64,000 nt of DNA from assembly GCF_030408375.1 (NCBI RefSeq), contig NZ_CP046530.1:992001-1056000 (forward strand), in the 5' to 3' direction. The DNA comes from Corynebacterium afermentans subsp. lipophilum (GTDB lineage Bacteria > Actinomycetota > Actinomycetes > Mycobacteriales > Mycobacteriaceae). Below the pieces are notes generated by a model. That model did not search any database, was not told the origin of the DNA, and saw only the letters and a program-made list of their open reading frames with translations. The first letter of the stretch is position 1. The number at the start of each line of letters is the position of its first letter. The position numbers and the translations under genes were made by a program. Positions 36,382 through 45,785 of the stretch are shown one piece after another.

Positions 36382-37998
36382 GTGGCAATGCAACGTGTTT
36401 CTTCGCCGGGGCTCAACCTTGCTCGCCTAGGGGTGTGGTTGGTTGCCGCGGCGATTTTTATTGTTCCTCTCGCGCTGGTGGTCTCACTCGCGCTCGGGGG
36501 AAATCAGTTTCCGGTACTTGTGGAACAAGGCCTGGCGCGCGCCACTTGGAATTCCGTGATTACCACCGTGCTGTCTTCTATGGGCGCGGTACTAATCGGC
36601 GGCACGATTGCGATTGTTTTGGAGCGCACCGATGTTGGTGGAGCAACGGGATTACGCTTATTTCTGCTCTCGCCGCTGTTAGTCCCGCCGTTCGTCGGTG
36701 CCATTTCCTGGCTGCAGCTGTTTGGCCGAAACCAGGGGCTCAATGCGCTGTTCGACCGGCCGCTGTGGGACCTGTACGGAGCCGACGGCATCGTCTTTCT
36801 GATGACGTTGCACTCGTACCCGGTTGTGTACGTCATTGTGGCCGCAGCGTTGCGCCAGATCCCCTCTGATCTCGAACTGGCTGCGCGCGTTAGTGGCGCG
36901 GGCAGTGGCACGGTGCTGCGCACTGTGACCATCCCGCTGTTGGGGCCCGCATTCTTGAGCGCCTTCACCTTGACGGCAGTGTCGAACCTCGCCGACTTCG
37001 GTATTCCATCGATTCTGGGGTCGCCGGTGCAGTTCGAGACATTAGCGACAATGTGTTACCGGTTTATGGAATCAGGCACGGTAAGCAACCCGCTGCAGGT
37101 CGTGTCCACAGTTGGAGCAGTGTTGATGCTGCTGGGCATTATCGCCGTGGTGGCAGATTACGCGGTGTCGCGCCGAGCCTCCTCGCAAGTCAGTGGTGCC
37201 AGCACGATGAAACTTTCACTCGGTGTGGCGAGAGTTCCTGTCACCGTGGTGTCCTGGGTCCTTGCACTCGCGGTTACCCTTGGTCCGATCTTGGGGCTCG
37301 CTCACCGTGCGTTGCTTCCGGCCCCGGGTGTGCCGTTTACGTTGGAGACCATCTCGCTGTCGAATTTTCAGCGCACCCTGAGTAACCCGCGGGTGGTTGA
37401 TGGTTTCACTAACTCGGTCGCTCTCGCAGGCGGTGCCGCACTACTGTGCGGTCTGCTGGGTTGGGCGATCGGCATCTTGGTCACCCGCACCCGCGCGCGT
37501 ACTAACACGCCGCTATCCCTGGCTACATTGCTTCCGGCTGCACTCCCTGGACTGATCATTGGCGTCGGGTGGCTCATTGTGGGCAGGTACACGGGGCTCT
37601 ACAACACCCGTTGGGTGATCCTGTTGGCCTACGTCTGCGCCTTCACAGCCTTGGTGCTGCAGGCTGTGCGCGCACCGATGAGCAAGATTCCGGTTGCAGT
37701 GGAAGAAGCGGCACGAATCTCTGGCGCGGGTAGGGTGCGCTCAATCGTGGATACTTCGGGGCGAATGGCTGTACCAGCGGCGTTCTCCGGGGCAGTTCTC
37801 GTTGCAGTCACCGCGGTGCGCGAGCTCACCGTGTCAATTCTGCTCGTTGCTCCGGGCACCACAACAATTGGTGTGCAACTGTTCAACCTCCAACAGTCCG
37901 GAAACTACAACCAAGCTTCAGCGCTTGCATTGATGTTTGCAGTAATCGGTATTGCCGCCCTGGCACTGACCGTGCGCAACCCTGACAAGGAGTCCTGA
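36382..37998 (+). CDS. Iron-type ABC transporter permease (fused dimer)
   Basis: 538 residues made of two homologous permease halves, each with about six membrane segments and an EAA loop (ELAARVSGAGSGTVLRTVTIPLL in the first; EEAARISGAGRVRSIVDTSG in the second). This fused FbpB-type arrangement is usual for ferric-iron importers. The GTG at 36382 directly follows the upstream stop; ATG 36388 is an equally good start. The ATPase gene overlaps its stop by 1 nt (TGATG). Confidence 0.88.
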   Translation: MAMQRVSSPGLNLARLGVWLVAAAIFIVPLALVVSLALGGNQFPVLVEQGLARATWNSVITTVLSSMGAVLIGGTIAIVLERTDVGGATGLRLFLLSPLLVPPFVGAISWLQLFGRNQGLNALFDRPLWDLYGADGIVFLMTLHSYPVVYVIVAAALRQIPSDLELAARVSGAGSGTVLRTVTIPLLGPAFLSAFTLTAVSNLADFGIPSILGSPVQFETLATMCYRFMESGTVSNPLQVVSTVGAVLMLLGIIAVVADYAVSRRASSQVSGASTMKLSLGVARVPVTVVSWVLALAVTLGPILGLAHRALLPAPGVPFTLETISLSNFQRTLSNPRVVDGFTNSVALAGGAALLCGLLGWAIGILVTRTRARTNTPLSLATLLPAALPGLIIGVGWLIVGRYTGLYNTRWVILLAYVCAFTALVLQAVRAPMSKIPVAVEEAARISGAGRVRSIVDTSGRMAVPAAFSGAVLVAVTAVRELTVSILLVAPGTTTIGVQLFNLQQSGNYNQASALALMFAVIGIAALALTVRNPDKES

Positions 37999-39047
37999 TG
38001 AGTGACATTGCGATTGAAGGCCTCAGCGTCGTATTCCCAGACGGTGCCGTTGGGTTGGACGACATCAACCTACGCGTTGGTAGCGGCGAGTTCGTAGCGC
38101 TAGTCGGCCCGTCCGGCTCGGGAAAAACCACGCTGCTGCGCACCCTCGCCGGGTTTGTGCAGCCCTCCACAGGCACGGTCTCCCTCGACGGTACAAACGT
38201 GACTCGCACACCGCCAGAAAAGCGGCGGATGGGCATGGTGTTTCAGCAGCACGCAGTCTGGCCACACATGAGTGTTGCGGATAATGTCGCCTACCCGCTC
38301 AAACGTGCAGGTACGAGCAAGAAACAACAACAACAGCTCGTCGAATCGACGTTGCGCACCGTGGGGCTGGAGAGCTACGGAGACCGGAAACCTTCAACGT
38401 TGTCTGGCGGTCAGCGGCAGCGAGTCGCACTCGCGCGTGCGATTGTGGCCAAGCCGCAAGTGCTGCTGCTCGACGAAGCTTTGTCGGCCCTCGACGAACC
38501 ACTGCGAGACAGTCTTCGCCGAGAGCTTGTTGCGCTGACTAAGCAGTCTTCTTTAACTACAGTGCACGTGACCCACGACCGCAAGGAAGCGATTGCCATC
38601 GCAGATCGCATCGCATTGCTGCGAGACGGCGAGCTCGAGCAGTTTGCCTCGCCGAGGGATATCGTAGCTCAACCAGCTTCGCCGTGGGTGGCCTCCTTTA
38701 TCGCTGACGCGACGCTGTTAGAGGGACAAATTATCGACGGCCGCGTGGTCGTCACAACGCCTGCCATGGAATGGCCGACTGCGCATGTGGAGATGGTTGG
38801 CGCATCAGGCCATAGAGGTGATGTCACCGTTGCGGTGTTGCCTGAGGCGGTAGAAGTGGCAGCACCAGGGGAGCGGAACGTACTAAACGGCCGGGTCACC
38901 TCCTCGCTATTTGAGGTGTCCGTCTACTCGCTCACCATCGATGTGGACGGGGTGGAGTTTCGCGCTCGCGCTTCAGCCCGTATGAACCCAAAGGTCGGGG
39001 ATCGTGTCAGAATCGGTATTCACAATCCGCTCGTTTACCCTAGGTAA
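37998..39047 (+). CDS. Iron-type ABC transporter ATPase
   Basis: 349 residues. Walker A GPSGSGKTTL, Q-loop VFQQHAVWPHMSV, signature LSGGQRQRVALARA, Walker B VLLLDEALSALDE, and switch His in VHVTHDRKEA. A C-terminal TOBE-like domain of about 110 residues follows, as in FbpC/PotA-class ATPases. It energises the importer with 35311-37998, and ATG overlaps the permease stop. tRNA-Glu copy 2 lies 74 nt downstream. Confidence 0.92.
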   Translation: MSDIAIEGLSVVFPDGAVGLDDINLRVGSGEFVALVGPSGSGKTTLLRTLAGFVQPSTGTVSLDGTNVTRTPPEKRRMGMVFQQHAVWPHMSVADNVAYPLKRAGTSKKQQQQLVESTLRTVGLESYGDRKPSTLSGGQRQRVALARAIVAKPQVLLLDEALSALDEPLRDSLRRELVALTKQSSLTTVHVTHDRKEAIAIADRIALLRDGELEQFASPRDIVAQPASPWVASFIADATLLEGQIIDGRVVVTTPAMEWPTAHVEMVGASGHRGDVTVAVLPEAVEVAAPGERNVLNGRVTSSLFEVSVYSLTIDVDGVEFRARASARMNPKVGDRVRIGIHNPLVYPR

Positions 39048-39121
39048 AGAGGTCTGAACAGGCGATTTGTAGGTTTGCAGTACCGTCCTTTATCTTTAAC
39101 AAGTCGCAAACAAGCGAGCGC

Positions 39122-39194
39122 GCCCCGTTCGTCTAGCGGCCTAGGACGTCGCCCTCTCACGGCGGTAACACGGGTTCAAATCCCGTACGGGGTA
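39122..39194 (+). tRNA. tRNA-Glu (CTC anticodon), copy 2
   Basis: Identical to copy 1 (33856-33928) throughout the gene and for the next dozen bases (CAACGCAAAA). Together the copies bracket 5.2 kb carrying the mycolyltransferase and ABC transporter. It has its own, different terminator. Confidence 0.93.
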
Positions 39195-39203
39195 CAACGC
39201 AAA

Positions 39204-39235
39204 ACTCCCGATCCGGACTCCGGGTCGGGAGTTTT
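39204..39235 (+). terminator. Rho-independent terminator after tRNA-Glu copy 2
   Basis: ACTCCCGATCCGG pairs with CCGGGTCGGGAGT, followed by TTTC. The stem sequence differs from that after copy 1. Confidence 0.8.
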
Positions 39236-39295
39236 CGCATTGGTAGCCTTGGCCGGGTGACTTCCCTGGACTTCTTTGAAATCGACGTCTTCGCC

Positions 39296-40681
39296 GGGTT
39301 AAACGACAAAAAGTGTGTCTGATTCAGCGTGTCGTGGGGGTTAGATTTGGCCTTTTTGGATGCCGATTGAGTGGGTGTAGTTGGTGTCGATAGCGTTGTC
39401 GTAGAGGGCTGGTCGTCCTGTTTCGTGGTCGGCTTGGTTCTCGGTTTGGGTCAGGGTGGATACTTTGGCGAGTTGGTCCTGGCCCCAGTTGGACTGCCTG
39501 GCGATTCGTACTGGATCGTCAGGCAGTTCCGTTTTTAGGTAGAGCCACCAATCCAGCATGCGGCGTTGTCGTTCGCCGGATCTGCCGCGGTGGGTTCTGG
39601 CGAGCAGTTTGAGCTGGGCGTTGATGCCGCCTTCTAAGCTGTTGGTGTTGGATTTGATCCGCTCTGGTTGAAGTACTGCTTTTGGCGGGTTGAGGTAGAC
39701 GAACAGCATCTCGGACCGGAATAAGTGGTTGAGGCTGTTGTAGGCCTTGCGCACGTTGTGATGCGTCCACACCCGGGTCCATGCACCGGTTTTCGGGTCT
39801 TTCACCATGGTTTTCTCGTCCATCCATGACCGGTAGATCGTGGAGAACTCGTGCAGCTGCGCACCCCATGCGGCGGCTGCATCCAGCGTGGTGATCCGGG
39901 TCAGCTTCAGCGCAAGTCGGTAGATGGTGCGCCCGGCATCCGTACGCGGGTTGCTGGTGGTGTAGCGGCGCACCACGCGTTGGGCGTGGACGAGGCAGCG
40001 TTGAATTTTCGTGGCCGGCCAGCACTTTTTGATCGCGCTGTAGGCTCCTTGGCCGCCGTCGATGACGGCGATGAGTGGGGCTTCGATGCGTTCAAGCAGC
40101 AGTTGGTAGTCGCGGGTGGTTTCGTGTGTGCACCAGTGCCAGGCAATCACGTGGTCGATCGTCGCCGCGACGATCAAGCAGCCGCCGGCGGTGTAGGTGC
40201 CGTCAAGGAAGATCTGGTCGTAGACCCGCTTGTCGTGGCCGGCGGTGGGGTCAGGCACATCAACGAACCAGAACGGTTCGAATCGACGTTGCATCGTGCG
40301 CGGTGAGCACCCCACACGGCGGGCAACGGTATCGAGGCTGGCACCGGTGGTGAGGTGGTCGATGAAGACGGTGAACGCCGCCGCGTTGGTGATGTCGCTT
40401 CGGTGTTTCACGCTGGAGGCGCCACATTGTTTGCAGCGCCACCTGGTGGTGCCTTTGCTGGTGGTGCCGTTGCGTTTCATTTCACCGCCGCAGTAGCAGC
40501 GAGGTTGGTTCTTTGACATTGCGACACCACACCACGCCGCACATAGCACACCAACGCTGCCACACCGAGGATTGAACGCTCGAGACCTAGATATATGCCC
40601 CCGGAGCATATATTTCCCTGAAACCTACAGGTCAACCCCTGAAAATCGTAGATTCCAGACACACTTTTTGTCGTTTAACCC
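39296..40681 (-). mobile_element. IS1249-type insertion sequence
   Basis: 1386 bp bounded by 26-bp perfect inverted repeats (39296-39321 and 40656-40681; outer end GGGTTAAACGACAAAAAG). It is flanked by the 8-bp target duplication TCTTCGCC (39288-39295 and 40682-40689) and contains one transposase gene. All parts look intact, so the insertion is probably recent. Confidence 0.95.
39341..40519 (-). CDS. IS1249-family transposase
   Basis: 392 residues from ATG 40519 (MSKNQPRCYCGGEMKRNG). The N-terminus has a zinc-ribbon (CYCGG...CKQCG) and HTH region. A DDE-type core follows: Asp in FLDGTYTAGG, Asp in AVIDGGQGAYSAIKK (mutator-like) and Glu in NSLEGGINAQLK. Full length and uninterrupted, so potentially active. 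Confidence 0.92.
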   Translation of the reverse strand: MSKNQPRCYCGGEMKRNGTTSKGTTRWRCKQCGASSVKHRSDITNAAAFTVFIDHLTTGASLDTVARRVGCSPRTMQRRFEPFWFVDVPDPTAGHDKRVYDQIFLDGTYTAGGCLIVAATIDHVIAWHWCTHETTRDYQLLLERIEAPLIAVIDGGQGAYSAIKKCWPATKIQRCLVHAQRVVRRYTTSNPRTDAGRTIYRLALKLTRITTLDAAAAWGAQLHEFSTIYRSWMDEKTMVKDPKTGAWTRVWTHHNVRKAYNSLNHLFRSEMLFVYLNPPKAVLQPERIKSNTNSLEGGINAQLKLLARTHRGRSGERQRRMLDWWLYLKTELPDDPVRIARQSNWGQDQLAKVSTLTQTENQADHETGRPALYDNAIDTNYTHSIGIQKGQI

Positions 40682-41551
40682 TCTTCGCCACCGGCGCGTT
40701 CACCGGCAACCCGCTCGCCGTGATCTGCGGCGCGGATGATTTGAGCGACGAGCAGATGCAGCGAATTGCGTCGTGGACCAACTTCTCCGAGACGACGTTC
40801 CTGCTTGAGCCGACCGATCCTGGGGCGGATTACCGCGTGCGCATCTTCACGCCGGTGGAGGAGTACGCTTTCGCAGGACACCCCACCCTCGGCACGGCGC
40901 GTGCGTGGCTTGAACTGGGCAACTCACCCCGCAAGCAGGGCCGCGTGATCCAGGAGTGCGGCGTGGGCAACGTCGAGGTCCGCATCGAAGGCGACTCGCT
41001 CGCGTTCGCCACCCCGCCCTTAAAGCGTGGCGGCCAGCTGTCGCCGGAGGAGAAGGATGAGGTGTGCGAGACCTTTGGCGTCGAGAAGCAATTGCTTATC
41101 GACGCCGCCTACGGCGACAACGGTCCCGGCTGGAAGCTGGCTTTGCTGGATGGCCTGGACGCGTTGCGCGCGTTGGAGAAGCCGGCGGATAGCGGTCTGA
41201 AGATGGCGTTTGCGGCGCTGACTGGTGGCAACGATCCGGCCTATGAGCTGCGCGCGTTCACGCCGACGTTCGAGGACCCCGTGACCGGCAGCGCGAACGG
41301 TGCGATGGCGCAGTGGTTGCGCGGGCGGGGAGTCGTGCCGGAGCGCTACACCGTCTCGCAGGGAACCGCGCTGGGACGCGATGGGCGGGTGGAAATCACC
41401 GACGACGGAAGTGACATCTGGGTCGGCGGTCGCGCGCAGGTGCGGGTTCGAGGGACGTTGAACGTAGCGTAGAACGTGTGTTCTACTCCTGGTGGGGTCG
41501 TGTCGGCGGCGTTCGTATCGTGTGAAGCGTCCCCGGCAGAAAGGCTCTCAC

Positions 41552-42127
41552 ATGACCAATACCCTCGTCGCGTCCCCGCGACTTATCCAGGCAATTAACA
41601 CCGCAGCGTGGGCACACCGCGACCACGTGCGTAAAGGCACCGACATTCCGTACGTCTCCCATGTGTTCGGAGTGATGCAGCTGGTGTCCCAAGTTACAGA
41701 CGATGAGGACGTGCTCATCGCGGCGCTGTTCCACGACATTTTGGAGGACGTGCCTGAGGAGTACAGCCCCGAGCGCATGACAAGGGAGTTCGGCGAGCGT
41801 GTCGTGGAGCTGGTGCGCGGAGTGACCAAAGACAGCACCCTTTCCAGCTGGCAGGAACGCGCGGACGCGTATTTGGCGCACCTGCGTAAGGCGGATGATG
41901 GCAGCGTGGTCATCTCTGCTGCCGACAAGCTGCACAACCTGCTTTCCATTCACGCCGATTTGGGTGAGCTGGGCGATGACCTGTGGGCCCGGTTCAACTC
42001 CGGCAAGGAGCGCCAGTTGTGGTGGTACCGCTCTGTGGCGGACCTGGTGCTAGAACGTCTGCCTGGAAACCCGCTCGGCGAAGAACTGGCCCGACAGGTG
42101 GAGCGGCTGGAGAACCGCGGCGCATAA
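41552..42127 (+). CDS. HD-domain hydrolase, SpoT-like (putative ppGpp hydrolase)
   Basis: 191 residues. HD signature: AHRDHVRKGTDIPYVSHVFGV (first His), LFHDILEDV (HD pair), and VVISAADKLHNLLS (late Asp). This matches the RelA/SpoT hydrolase domain without a synthetase, as in small alarmone hydrolases of Mesh1 type. Such enzymes remove 3'-pyrophosphate from (p)ppGpp or act on NADPH; activity here is inferred. ATG 41552 has AAAGG upstream. Its TAA stop is part of the next gene's -10 TAAGCT. Confidence 0.75.
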   Translation: MTNTLVASPRLIQAINTAAWAHRDHVRKGTDIPYVSHVFGVMQLVSQVTDDEDVLIAALFHDILEDVPEEYSPERMTREFGERVVELVRGVTKDSTLSSWQERADAYLAHLRKADDGSVVISAADKLHNLLSIHADLGELGDDLWARFNSGKERQLWWYRSVADLVLERLPGNPLGEELARQVERLENRGA

Positions 42128-42137
42128 GCTGGGACGC

Positions 42138-43583
42138 ATGGTTAATTCGGCGATGAAGGTAGCGATAATTGGTGCCGGGCCGCGCGGTCTGTGGGCATCG
42201 GAAGAGCTCATGGAACGGGCGCGGGAGCGCGGTGCGGCAATCGACGTGACTGTGTTCGATGCCAAGCCGCTGGAGGAGTCCTCCGCGCCCGGGGCGTTTC
42301 GGGATTCAGTGCCGGAGGAATTCATCCTTAACGCACCGAAGTCGATCGTGGAGACGAAACTCGGGCCGCTCGACCCGAACGATGAGCTTCCGGGGGACTT
42401 TCCCAGCCGCAGGCACGTCGGGGAGCACCTCGATGCATCTTGGCGTGCGCTCGAGGAGAACCTGCCGCCTCGCTGCAGTCTCACGCACCGGGTGGCAAAC
42501 ATCGAGATGGTCGAACCCGCCGACGATGGGGTGGTGGTGCTCGGCGAGCACTTCGACGAGGTCCTCATGGTCACCGGACACGCGCATGACTGGCCCGGTT
42601 CGCTTGCGCATGCGGATCTCGGCGACTTCAAGGTGGTCGCCCCTGCCTACCCGGCATCGAACTTGGACGCGGTGGGCCCCGACGATGTCGCGTTGGTGCG
42701 CGGCGCTGCGCTGACCTTCATTGACGTGGTGAAGTACGCCGACGCGAAAGTGTTCTATCCGGTGACACGGTCGGGTCGCTTCATGGAGGTCAAGGCGTAT
42801 TTCGAGGGCGAGGCGAAAATAGAAGCGCAGCCGCACATCGAGGCGGCGTCGCAGAAGATCCTCGAGTGCGAAGGCCTCGACGAGCTGGAAGGCATCCTCG
42901 TGGACTGCGCCACGGAGCTGCTCCGCATCGCCGGCGGCGAAGGCGGGAAAGACGACATTCGGAAAGTGTTGCGCGGTGAAGACTTCACCGGGGACCCAGT
43001 GGCGGAGCTTCGCGCATCCGTTGCCGCGGCCCGAGGGGAGCGCCCGTGGACGCCGGCGCTTGCGGTGGCGCTTGCGTTCCGCGACACCTACGATGCGGTG
43101 ATCGACCGCGCCTCCTACGGCGGCCGCCACACCCTGGGCGGGAAGGACTTCGACGCATTCGTTTCCACCCTGGAGCGCGTCGGCTTCGGCCCACCGGTGG
43201 AGTCCGCGCAGATCATGCTCGAGCTTCTCGACGAAGGGCGCATCCGTACTGAGTTAGTCGCACGCGGCGAGGAGGATCTCCGCGATCTGGCCGAAGAGGT
43301 CGGCGCGACTGTCATCATCGACGCGGTGCAGGCACCTCCCGGGATTGTCGAGGGCACCCTGGTAGGCAACCTGGTGGAGGCCGGAATCGGACTCCGCTAC
43401 GCCGGCACGAATGCTCTGCACGTGAAGCCCGACGCCACGCTTGTGGGGCAGAAACATCTTTCTGCTGCCGGCCGCATGAACGAAGGTCTGGTGCTCGGCC
43501 ACGACACGCTGAAGCGCACCAAGCAGCACGGCATCGATCGCTGGGCAGACCGAGTGAGCACCGCTGCGGCGGAACACAAGTAG
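42138..43583 (+). CDS. FAD/NAD(P)-binding protein
   Basis: 481 residues. The N-terminal Rossmann motif is VAIIGAGPRGLWASEEL, followed by a family-specific region (SVPEEFILNAPKSIVET; VLMVTGHAHDWPGSL), consistent with the FAD_NAD_binding_9-type proteins common in actinobacteria. No defined reaction. ATG 42138 lies 7 nt after -10 TAAGCT (42125-42130), whose TAA is the stop of the HD gene. Convergent with the phosphatase gene. Confidence 0.75.
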   Translation: MVNSAMKVAIIGAGPRGLWASEELMERARERGAAIDVTVFDAKPLEESSAPGAFRDSVPEEFILNAPKSIVETKLGPLDPNDELPGDFPSRRHVGEHLDASWRALEENLPPRCSLTHRVANIEMVEPADDGVVVLGEHFDEVLMVTGHAHDWPGSLAHADLGDFKVVAPAYPASNLDAVGPDDVALVRGAALTFIDVVKYADAKVFYPVTRSGRFMEVKAYFEGEAKIEAQPHIEAASQKILECEGLDELEGILVDCATELLRIAGGEGGKDDIRKVLRGEDFTGDPVAELRASVAAARGERPWTPALAVALAFRDTYDAVIDRASYGGRHTLGGKDFDAFVSTLERVGFGPPVESAQIMLELLDEGRIRTELVARGEEDLRDLAEEVGATVIIDAVQAPPGIVEGTLVGNLVEAGIGLRYAGTNALHVKPDATLVGQKHLSAAGRMNEGLVLGHDTLKRTKQHGIDRWADRVSTAAAEHK

Positions 43584-43600
43584 CGGCTGCTGAAACACAG

Positions 43601-43639
43601 AACCCGCCGCGGCGGTCTAGAAGATCGCGTTGGCGGGTT
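43601..43639. terminator. Possible bidirectional terminator
   Basis: AACCCGCC (43601-43608) and GGCGGGTT (43632-43639) pair around a GC-rich loop between two converging genes. Flanking T runs are poor. Confidence 0.45.
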
Positions 43640-43651
43640 GTTGGCGGTGCG

Positions 43652-45649
43652 CTAGATGTTGAACTGCTTGCGGATGTCCTGAATCCACTGCGGGTGGACG
43701 TAGGACAGCGCCGCGAAGATCGCACCCAGGACGGCGATCAGTATTGCCAGCACGGTGAGGATGATGCCGCCGGTGCTGCTGCCGGACACGCTGCCCGCGG
43801 CGTCCTTACCGGTGTTATCCGCGTTTGAATCCCCAGCCGGTTCCTGCGGTTCGGCGTTCTTGGTGATGGTCTCGGTGACCGTGGTGGGCACCGTCTTGGT
43901 CTTCTCCACGACCTTGGTCTCCGGGGCGGTCTGCGTCGACGTCTCGGTCACGGTGGCAGTGCCGACGGAAGTGACGGTGGTGACCTCCGGCTCAGCGTTC
44001 TTGGTGATGGTGGTCGGCACCTCAACCGTGGAGGTCTCGGTGACGGTTTCCTTCGCCGTGGTCGGCACCGTCTTGGTATTCTCCACCGTCTCGGTGGCCG
44101 GCGAGGTCTGCACGGACGTCTCAGTCACCGTTGCTGAACCGACAGAAGTCTTGGTGGTGGTGACCAGCTTCTCCGAGGTCTGCGTCGTGGTCACGACCTC
44201 CGGTGCCGGCTTCTGCTCGGTGGTCGGCTTCTGCTCAGAGGTCGGCTTCTGCTCAGAGGTCGGCTTCTGCTCGGTGGTCGGCTTGGTAGTCTCTTCCGGC
44301 TTCTCCTCCGGCTTCTGTGCGTCCTTCTTCTGCAGCGTGACCTGGTCCACCACGTACGGGGTGTTGATGTTGTAGGTGGTCAGCTTCAGCTCGGTCGGGG
44401 AGACGTCGATGCTGGTGTAGTCCGGGTTGTAGTCCTGGCGCCAGCGGGCCGTGGTGTCGTGCGCCAGGTCGCGGGCGCGCTCCTCGCGGACGTGCGGGTG
44501 GGTTTCGCCGAACTTGTCCTGGAAGTCGTAGTACTTGCCGCCGGTGGCGGTGGTGGAGGTGAGGTAGAGCACCTCGCCGTCCTCCGGGATGAGCACATCG
44601 CCGGACTTTGCAGCGCCCTCCGGGATCACCGGATCAAAACCGTTCATCAGGTGGGTGCGGGTGTAGATGTGATCGTGGCCGCTCAAGACCAGGTCCACGC
44701 CGGCTTCGGACAGCTTCGGCGTGAGCTGCTCGCGCAGGCGCACCACATCGCTGTCGGTGTAGTGGGTGCCCTGGGAGAACGGTGCCTGGTGGATGCCCAC
44801 CATCACCCAGTCCGCGTCCGCGCCGTGGTCCGCGATTGCGTCGTTGACAAACTTCGCGTGGGCCTCGATGTCGGCTGCGCTCGAGCGGTTGCCGTCGAGG
44901 CCGATGAACAGGACGTTGTTGTAGTTGAAGAAGTAGTTTGCGGTTTCGCCGTCTTCGTTGGGCAGGAAGTAGGTGTCCTGGAAGTGGCGGTCCGGCGCGT
45001 ACGTTTCGTGGTTGCCCTTCAGCACCGCCAGACGGTAGTTCTGCAGCGCTTCCGGGGCGGTGAACTCCTCGAGCTGCTTGACCGGTGCACCCCAGCCCTC
45101 AGCCTGGTCGCCGAGGTGCATGAGGAACGCGGAATCCGGGTGCTCGCCGGTGGCGACGTTGACTGCCTTGTCCCAGGCGGCGGACTGCTCGTCGATCTTC
45201 GCGTCCACGCCGATCTGTGCGTCGGCCATGGCCAAGAAGCTCCAGGAGTCGGAATCCTCGCCCGTGGTGAAGGTGCGCTCCTCGCTCCAGCCGCGGTCGT
45301 CGTTGCCCACGCGGTAGACGTACTCCGTGTCCGGCTCAAGGCCGGTCATCGTCGCCTCGTGCGGGTAGAAGATCGCCGCGTTGTACTGGCCGCGCGGGGA
45401 CTCGACGCTGGTCTTATCGGCCTCGTTGTCCGCCGGCCAGTACTCCAAGTACTGCAGCTCGTTGGTCTTGGATTGCCAGGCAACGTTGGCCTCCGTGGCG
45501 TCGGAGCCGATGCCGAGCACGATGCGGCTGAGCTTGGTGTTAACCGCATCCGCAGCCACAGCGGTGGTCATCGGCGCGAGCAGGGAGAAAACGACGGCGG
45601 TGGCGATGGTGCCACGGCGCAGGGAACGGTGGGTACGCAGGAGAGTCAT
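43652..45649 (-). CDS. Surface purple-acid-phosphatase-like metallophosphoesterase
   Basis: 665 residues. Signal peptide (about 1-33, ending AVAAD), an N-terminal fibronectin-like domain (about 35-125), then a calcineurin-like phosphoesterase domain with MADAQIG, LHLGDQ-type HLGDQAEGW, KGNHET, VGIHQAPF and SGHDHIYTRTH as metal ligands. A Thr/Glu/Pro-rich stalk with tandem repeats follows, and a final membrane segment (ILTVLAILIAVLGAIFAALSYV) anchors it. Divergent from PhoD, suggesting joint extracellular phosphate scavenging. Confidence 0.85.
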   Translation of the reverse strand: MTLLRTHRSLRRGTIATAVVFSLLAPMTTAVAADAVNTKLSRIVLGIGSDATEANVAWQSKTNELQYLEYWPADNEADKTSVESPRGQYNAAIFYPHEATMTGLEPDTEYVYRVGNDDRGWSEERTFTTGEDSDSWSFLAMADAQIGVDAKIDEQSAAWDKAVNVATGEHPDSAFLMHLGDQAEGWGAPVKQLEEFTAPEALQNYRLAVLKGNHETYAPDRHFQDTYFLPNEDGETANYFFNYNNVLFIGLDGNRSSAADIEAHAKFVNDAIADHGADADWVMVGIHQAPFSQGTHYTDSDVVRLREQLTPKLSEAGVDLVLSGHDHIYTRTHLMNGFDPVIPEGAAKSGDVLIPEDGEVLYLTSTTATGGKYYDFQDKFGETHPHVREERARDLAHDTTARWRQDYNPDYTSIDVSPTELKLTTYNINTPYVVDQVTLQKKDAQKPEEKPEETTKPTTEQKPTSEQKPTSEQKPTTEQKPAPEVVTTTQTSEKLVTTTKTSVGSATVTETSVQTSPATETVENTKTVPTTAKETVTETSTVEVPTTITKNAEPEVTTVTSVGTATVTETSTQTAPETKVVEKTKTVPTTVTETITKNAEPQEPAGDSNADNTGKDAAGSVSGSSTGGIILTVLAILIAVLGAIFAALSYVHPQWIQDIRKQFNI
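44208..44279 (-). repeat. Four tandem 18-bp repeats in the phosphatase stalk
   Basis: The unit GGCTTCTGCTCAGAGGTC (variants with CGGTGGTC) encodes PTSEQK/PTTEQK four times. A longer duplication of about 55 codons (from TSVG-ATVTETS to TKNAEP) lies beside it. Confidence 0.85.
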
Positions 45650-45785
45650 GGTTGCCCACTTAAATCACCCGTTTTTAACAGCCGGTTACAAGTAATTGGA
45701 CACCTTGATGAATTGAAAATGAATATCACGTGACATCGGTCTGCTGTTCTTGCACCGTGCTTACAGCTAGTTGAAAGTATGCTCC

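Larger units (their letters stand above)
39257..41472 (+). pseudogene. PhzF-family isomerase gene split by an IS element
   Basis: The first 13 codons lie left of the IS (GTG 39257: MTSLDFFEIDVFA) and the rest runs from 40690 to 41472 (TGAFTGNPLAVICG...WTNFSETTF...FAGHPTLGTA...EDPVTGSANGAMAQWL). Removing the IS and one 8-bp repeat restores one continuous PhzF-type frame of about 274 residues. PhzF relatives are cofactor-free epimerases/isomerases, often of unknown substrate. -10 TAGCCT (39244-39249) precedes the GTG by 7 nt. A downstream start (ATG 40720) could yield only a truncated protein lacking the catalytic N-terminus. Confidence 0.88.

Noticed and set aside
40720-41472. Intact short PhzF gene starting at ATG 40720
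   Set aside because: It lacks the conserved N-terminus, which is found on the other side of the IS; treated as a disrupted gene.
45726-45733. TCACGTGA palindrome as a parS site
   Set aside because: Only the 8-bp core matches; the flanks do not fit the 14-16 bp parS consensus, and no segregation genes are near.
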